A stretch of 20,002 nucleotides of DNA from positions 1 through 20,002 of the IMG/VR virus record IMGVR_UViG_3300009488_000017. One strand, 5' to 3'. This document shows, one piece after another, positions 19,457-20,002 of this stretch (its first letter is position 1; each line of letters starts with the position of its first letter). A program made the translations under genes and the position numbers. The DNA is from a virus. The notes under the pieces are model-generated. The model had not been told where the DNA came from and searched no databases. It was given only the letters and a program-made list of their open reading frames with translations.

Positions 19457-19633
19457 ATGACCAAGAGGAAGCCTAAACCAATGACTACAGACCTAGATAC
19501 AGCTAGGGTATTAAGAGGTGTTTTTGGAGTTAAGATCATGAATGATATTACGATTATGGACAATAAGATATTTGTATCAACTACAGAGAACGGAGGTGAA
19601 AAGGATGGGAGCAAAAGCGACTCAAACGTATGA
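19457..19633 (+). CDS. Unknown 58-aa protein downstream of adhesin
   Basis: MTKRKPKPMTTDLDTARVLR then GVFGVKIMNDITIMDNKIFV and a polar tail. The start follows the adhesin stop by one base. The end overlaps the membrane protein gene by 29 bases, and carries that gene's ribosome site (GGAGGTGAAAAGG) within codons for NGGEKD. I do not recognise it; it may assist adhesin folding or be a minor tip protein. Confidence 0.55.
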   Translation: MTKRKPKPMTTDLDTARVLRGVFGVKIMNDITIMDNKIFVSTTENGGEKDGSKSDSNV

Positions 19634-20002
19634 CTGGTTAAAAGCTACCAAGCTTACACCACTCCAGCTAATCTATGTATTTATAGCTATAATTGCGTTC
19701 ATATTTATGGCTACTGATATATTCGAAGAATTACCCGCTATAATCAAGGTTGTAGTATATGGTAGTACTATTGTTATTGGTGTACTTTTAGGTGTTTCGT
19801 TCGTAAACATTAAGAAGCTAGCTGAAGAAATGAAAGCCATTTATATAGATAATAGTATGAATGCAGAGCAGAAAGTTAATGCTTATGGTAATCTAGCTTT
19901 ACAAGTATTATATAAACTAGGACAAGCATGGGACTTATACCACGAAGAACAATTTGAAGAGGCAAAACAAGAAAAAATCGATGATTTACAAGCAGAAATA
20001 AA
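19605..20002 (+). CDS. Two-helix membrane protein, possible holin (joins 1-157)
   Basis: With the continuation at 1-157 the gene encodes 143 aa. After a polar N-terminus there are two membrane helices (about residues 20-38, LQLIYVFIAIIAFIFMAT, and 45-66, IIKVVVYGSTIVIGVLLGVS), then a charged C-terminal region with a short coiled coil. Small two-helix proteins at the end of the tail operon are often holins, but no endolysin is seen, so a role in egress or in virion-membrane contact is only a suggestion. The ribosome site GGAGGTGAAAAGG is close to perfect. The gene crosses the junction between the window ends. Confidence 0.72.
   Translation, partial: MGAKATQTYDWLKATKLTPLQLIYVFIAIIAFIFMATDIFEELPAIIKVVVYGSTIVIGVLLGVSFVNIKKLAEEMKAIYIDNSMNAEQKVNAYGNLALQVLYKLGQAWDLYHEEQFEEAKQEKIDDLQAEI
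19880..20002. repeat. Terminal direct repeat, right copy
   Basis: Exact copy of bases 1-123. Removing one copy gives a 19,879-bp unit. A repeat in the middle of a coding sequence, with the reading frame kept, favours assembly overlap over a functional terminal repeat. Confidence 0.97.

Noticed and set aside
1-20002. CRISPR array, insertion sequence, integrase or rRNA gene
   Set aside because: No regularly spaced repeats with unique spacers, no transposase or integrase motifs and no rRNA-like stretch were seen on either strand.

Overview
The window reads as the complete genome of a small tailed virus, most likely of an archaeon. The first 123 bases recur exactly as the last 123 (1-123 = 19880-20002), and one gene reads straight through that junction (19605-20002 continuing at 1-157). 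The sequence is therefore a circular or circularly permuted molecule of 19,879 bp. The DNA is AT-rich, uses AGA/AGG arginine and ATA isoleucine codons, has strong GGAGGTGA-type ribosome binding sites inside operons, and has TATA-like boxes about 26 bases before the first start codon of several operons. That last trait is typical of leaderless archaeal transcripts. The host cannot be named from the sequence. A group like the roughly 20-kb tailed viruses of Asgard archaea (verdandiviruses) is a hypothesis from memory only.

The layout is bipartite. From about 5.7 kb down to 158, some 24 very small genes run leftward as an almost gapless chain, many overlapping stop to start (ATGA, GTGA, TTGA, TAATG). 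They encode three or so ribbon-helix-helix (RHH) DNA-binding proteins, several zinc-ribbon or cysteine-cluster proteins, an ASCH-like (PUA-superfamily) protein, a coiled-coil protein, a two-domain protein recalling widespread phage/archaeal unknowns, and many unrecognised miniproteins. No polymerase, primase, helicase, integrase, nuclease or methylase is recognisable there. The region 5.69-7.04 kb is the control region. It holds divergent promoters, a 23-bp palindrome lying on the TATA box of a rightward RHH gene, a cluster of TATCGAWT motifs, a 354-bp non-coding stretch that could hold the origin, and a few tiny genes.

From 7.04 kb to the end a rightward operon encodes the virion in canonical order: large terminase with an N-terminal helix-turn-helix, a KTSC-domain protein, portal, a scaffold-like charged protein, decoration protein, HK97-fold major capsid protein, terminator, head-tail connectors, tail tube, tail assembly chaperones joined by a -1 frameshift at TTTTTTA, a very short tape measure protein, a distal tail protein, and one 972-residue protein that appears to combine tail hub, LamG-like and collar/adhesin parts. 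Last comes a two-helix membrane protein, possibly a holin. The set predicts an icosahedral head with a short non-contractile tail (siphovirus-like), with replication largely left to the host.

The points most worth checking are the -1 frameshift signal, an apparent ATA start codon at 12978, the promoter-overlapping palindrome beside an RHH gene, the 29-bp tandem repeat on a second RHH gene, the KTSC gene inside the packaging module, and the unrecognised leftward miniprotein operon.
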